5,607 bases of DNA. It comes from an uncultured Bacilli bacterium (lineage in GTDB: Bacteria; Bacillota_I; Bacilli_A; RF39; UBA660). Shown in pieces: positions 4,649 to 5,607 of this stretch. The stretch is taken from the NCBI GenBank assembly GCA_947623705.1, contig CANQHT010000077.1, positions 1 through 5,607 of the forward strand. The letters are read 5' to 3'. Both the position numbers and the translations under genes were made by a program. The notes below the pieces were generated by a model. That model was not told the DNA's origin. It saw only the letters and a program-made list of their open reading frames with translations, and ran no database searches. Positions within the stretch are counted from its first letter, which is position 1; every line of letters begins with the position of its first letter.

Positions 4649-5607
4649 TTATTTGGCATTTTCAGGATTTTTTTCTTCAGGTTTAGAACTTTTTGGTAAA
4701 GCTTCTTTTCTGGATAAGTTTAATCTTCCCCTGTTATCATAACCTAAAGACTTAACCATTATTTCATCGCCAACACTTACAACATCACTTGGTTTATTAA
4801 CGTGTTTATCGGCAAGTTGGGAAACGTGAACTAAACCTTCACAACCTTCCCAAAGTTCTACGAAACACCCAAAATCTTCAACTTTAACAACTTTACCCGT
4901 ATAGATTTTACCTGTTTCAACTTCTTTTACAACATTTTCAATCATTTCTCTTGTTCTCTTAATTATTTCTTTATCATGATGATATATAATTACTCGTCCA
5001 TCATCTTCTAAATCAACTTTAACAGCTTCTTTATCATTAACTGTTTTAACGTGACTAGCTTCTAAAATAATCTTCGTAATCATTTCGCCACCACGACCAA
5101 TGACATCTTTAATCTTTTCAGGGTCAATTGTAAATGTTTCAATTTTAGGAGCATATGGACTTAATTCTTTTCTAGGTTCCTTTATAATTGTTTCAAATAA
5201 ATCTAAGATTTGCATTCTCGCTTTTTTCGCTTGAGCTAAAGCTTCTTTTAAAATATCTTTATTAACGCCATCAATCTTAATATCCATTTGTAAAGCACAA
5301 ATACCTTTTCTAGTACCTGCTACTTTAAAGTCCATATCTCCTAGATGGTCTTCCATACCTTGAATATCGGTTAATATCGTATATTTATCTTCGTTAGTGA
5401 TAAGACCCATTGCAATACCAGCCACAGGCGCTTTAATTGGGACCCCAGCAGCCATTAAAGAAAGACATCCGGCACAAATACTTGCTTGACTTGATGAACC
5501 ATTACTTTCTAAAATTTCTGATACAACTCTAATTGTATAAGGAAATTCTTCTTCTGATGGAATAACTTGTAATAAAGCTCTTTCACCTAAAGCACCATGA
5601 CCAATTT
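4649..5607 (-). CDS. pnp: Polyribonucleotide nucleotidyltransferase (PNPase), C-terminal 318 residues, 5' part beyond the window
   Basis: 3'-5' phosphorolytic exoribonuclease of mRNA decay and RNA quality control; trimeric and cytoplasmic. The frame is open to the right edge, so the N-terminal RNase PH-like domain is missing only because the window ends. Visible residues begin IGHGALGERALL and include the phosphate-binding NGSSS (35-39), then MEDHLGDMDFKVAG (84-97). That stretch holds equivalents of E. coli Asp486, Asp492 and Lys494 (visible 86, 92, 94), so the catalytic core is intact. A KH domain follows (about 160-225) with GXXG loop GRGG at 170-173, then an S1 domain (about 231-301, from GKIYTGKVVKVEDFGCFVEL to RGRLNLSRKEA). 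A short Lys/Glu/Pro tail (KSSKPEEKNPENAK) ends the protein. Compared with E. coli, about ten extra residues sit in the KH domain between GXXG and the EDDG turn. The internal Met at 5455 is not the start, because homology continues upstream of it without a break. It is the first visible gene of the leftward pnp-slipin transcript. Confidence 0.96.
   Translation of the reverse strand, partial: IGHGALGERALLQVIPSEEEFPYTIRVVSEILESNGSSSQASICAGCLSLMAAGVPIKAPVAGIAMGLITNEDKYTILTDIQGMEDHLGDMDFKVAGTRKGICALQMDIKIDGVNKDILKEALAQAKKARMQILDLFETIIKEPRKELSPYAPKIETFTIDPEKIKDVIGRGGEMITKIILEASHVKTVNDKEAVKVDLEDDGRVIIYHHDKEIIKRTREMIENVVKEVETGKIYTGKVVKVEDFGCFVELWEGCEGLVHVSQLADKHVNKPSDVVSVGDEIMVKSLGYDNRGRLNLSRKEALPKSSKPEEKNPENAK

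Noticed and set aside
4394..4699. Open frame of 101 codons on the plus strand
   Set aside because: It lies antisense to slipin and the end of pnp, both of which have clear family homology. It has no start signals.

Overview
This 5.6-kb window is AT-rich (roughly 70% A+T by eye) and tightly packed. It uses Gram-positive-style signals: strong Shine-Dalgarno sites, extended -10 promoters, a lipobox and intrinsic terminators with U-tracts. All readable genes end in TAA or TAG, and tryptophan is encoded by TGG, so nothing points to the mycoplasma code. The polynucleotide phosphorylase, slipin and RluA-type proteins are bacterial. I infer an uncultured low-GC Bacillota, probably a gut-type Bacilli lineage (RF39, Erysipelotrichales or Acholeplasmatales-like). 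That placement is inference.

Left half, plus strand. The last codons of an upstream gene (to 44) run into a small terminator-like hairpin. A near-consensus promoter (87-115) then drives a two-gene operon. Its first gene encodes an exported lipoprotein of unknown function (149-1222). Five bases later comes a 638-residue membrane-anchored surface protein (1228-3144) with an N-terminal membrane anchor, a small domain resembling a pilin head, and about 15 two-cysteine repeats. This pair is the accessory, least described part of the window and probably forms part of the cell surface.

Right half, minus strand (read right to left). The C-terminal 318 residues of polynucleotide phosphorylase (pnp, runs off the right edge) are followed after 40 bases by a slipin/stomatin-family membrane protein and its terminator. 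An RluA-family RNA pseudouridine synthase comes next, apparently with its own extended -10 promoter and possibly a leaderless mRNA. These are housekeeping-type genes for RNA turnover, membrane organisation and RNA modification.

The two halves converge on one hairpin (3126-3155) that has T-tracts on both sides and can terminate both directions. A recurring oddity is that the stop codons of three genes lie inside their own terminator hairpins. No RNA genes, mobile elements, CRISPR arrays or integration signatures were seen, and no gene-free stretch exceeds about 105 bases. I found no clearly new molecular system. The lipoprotein and cysteine-repeat operon is the best candidate for something undescribed.
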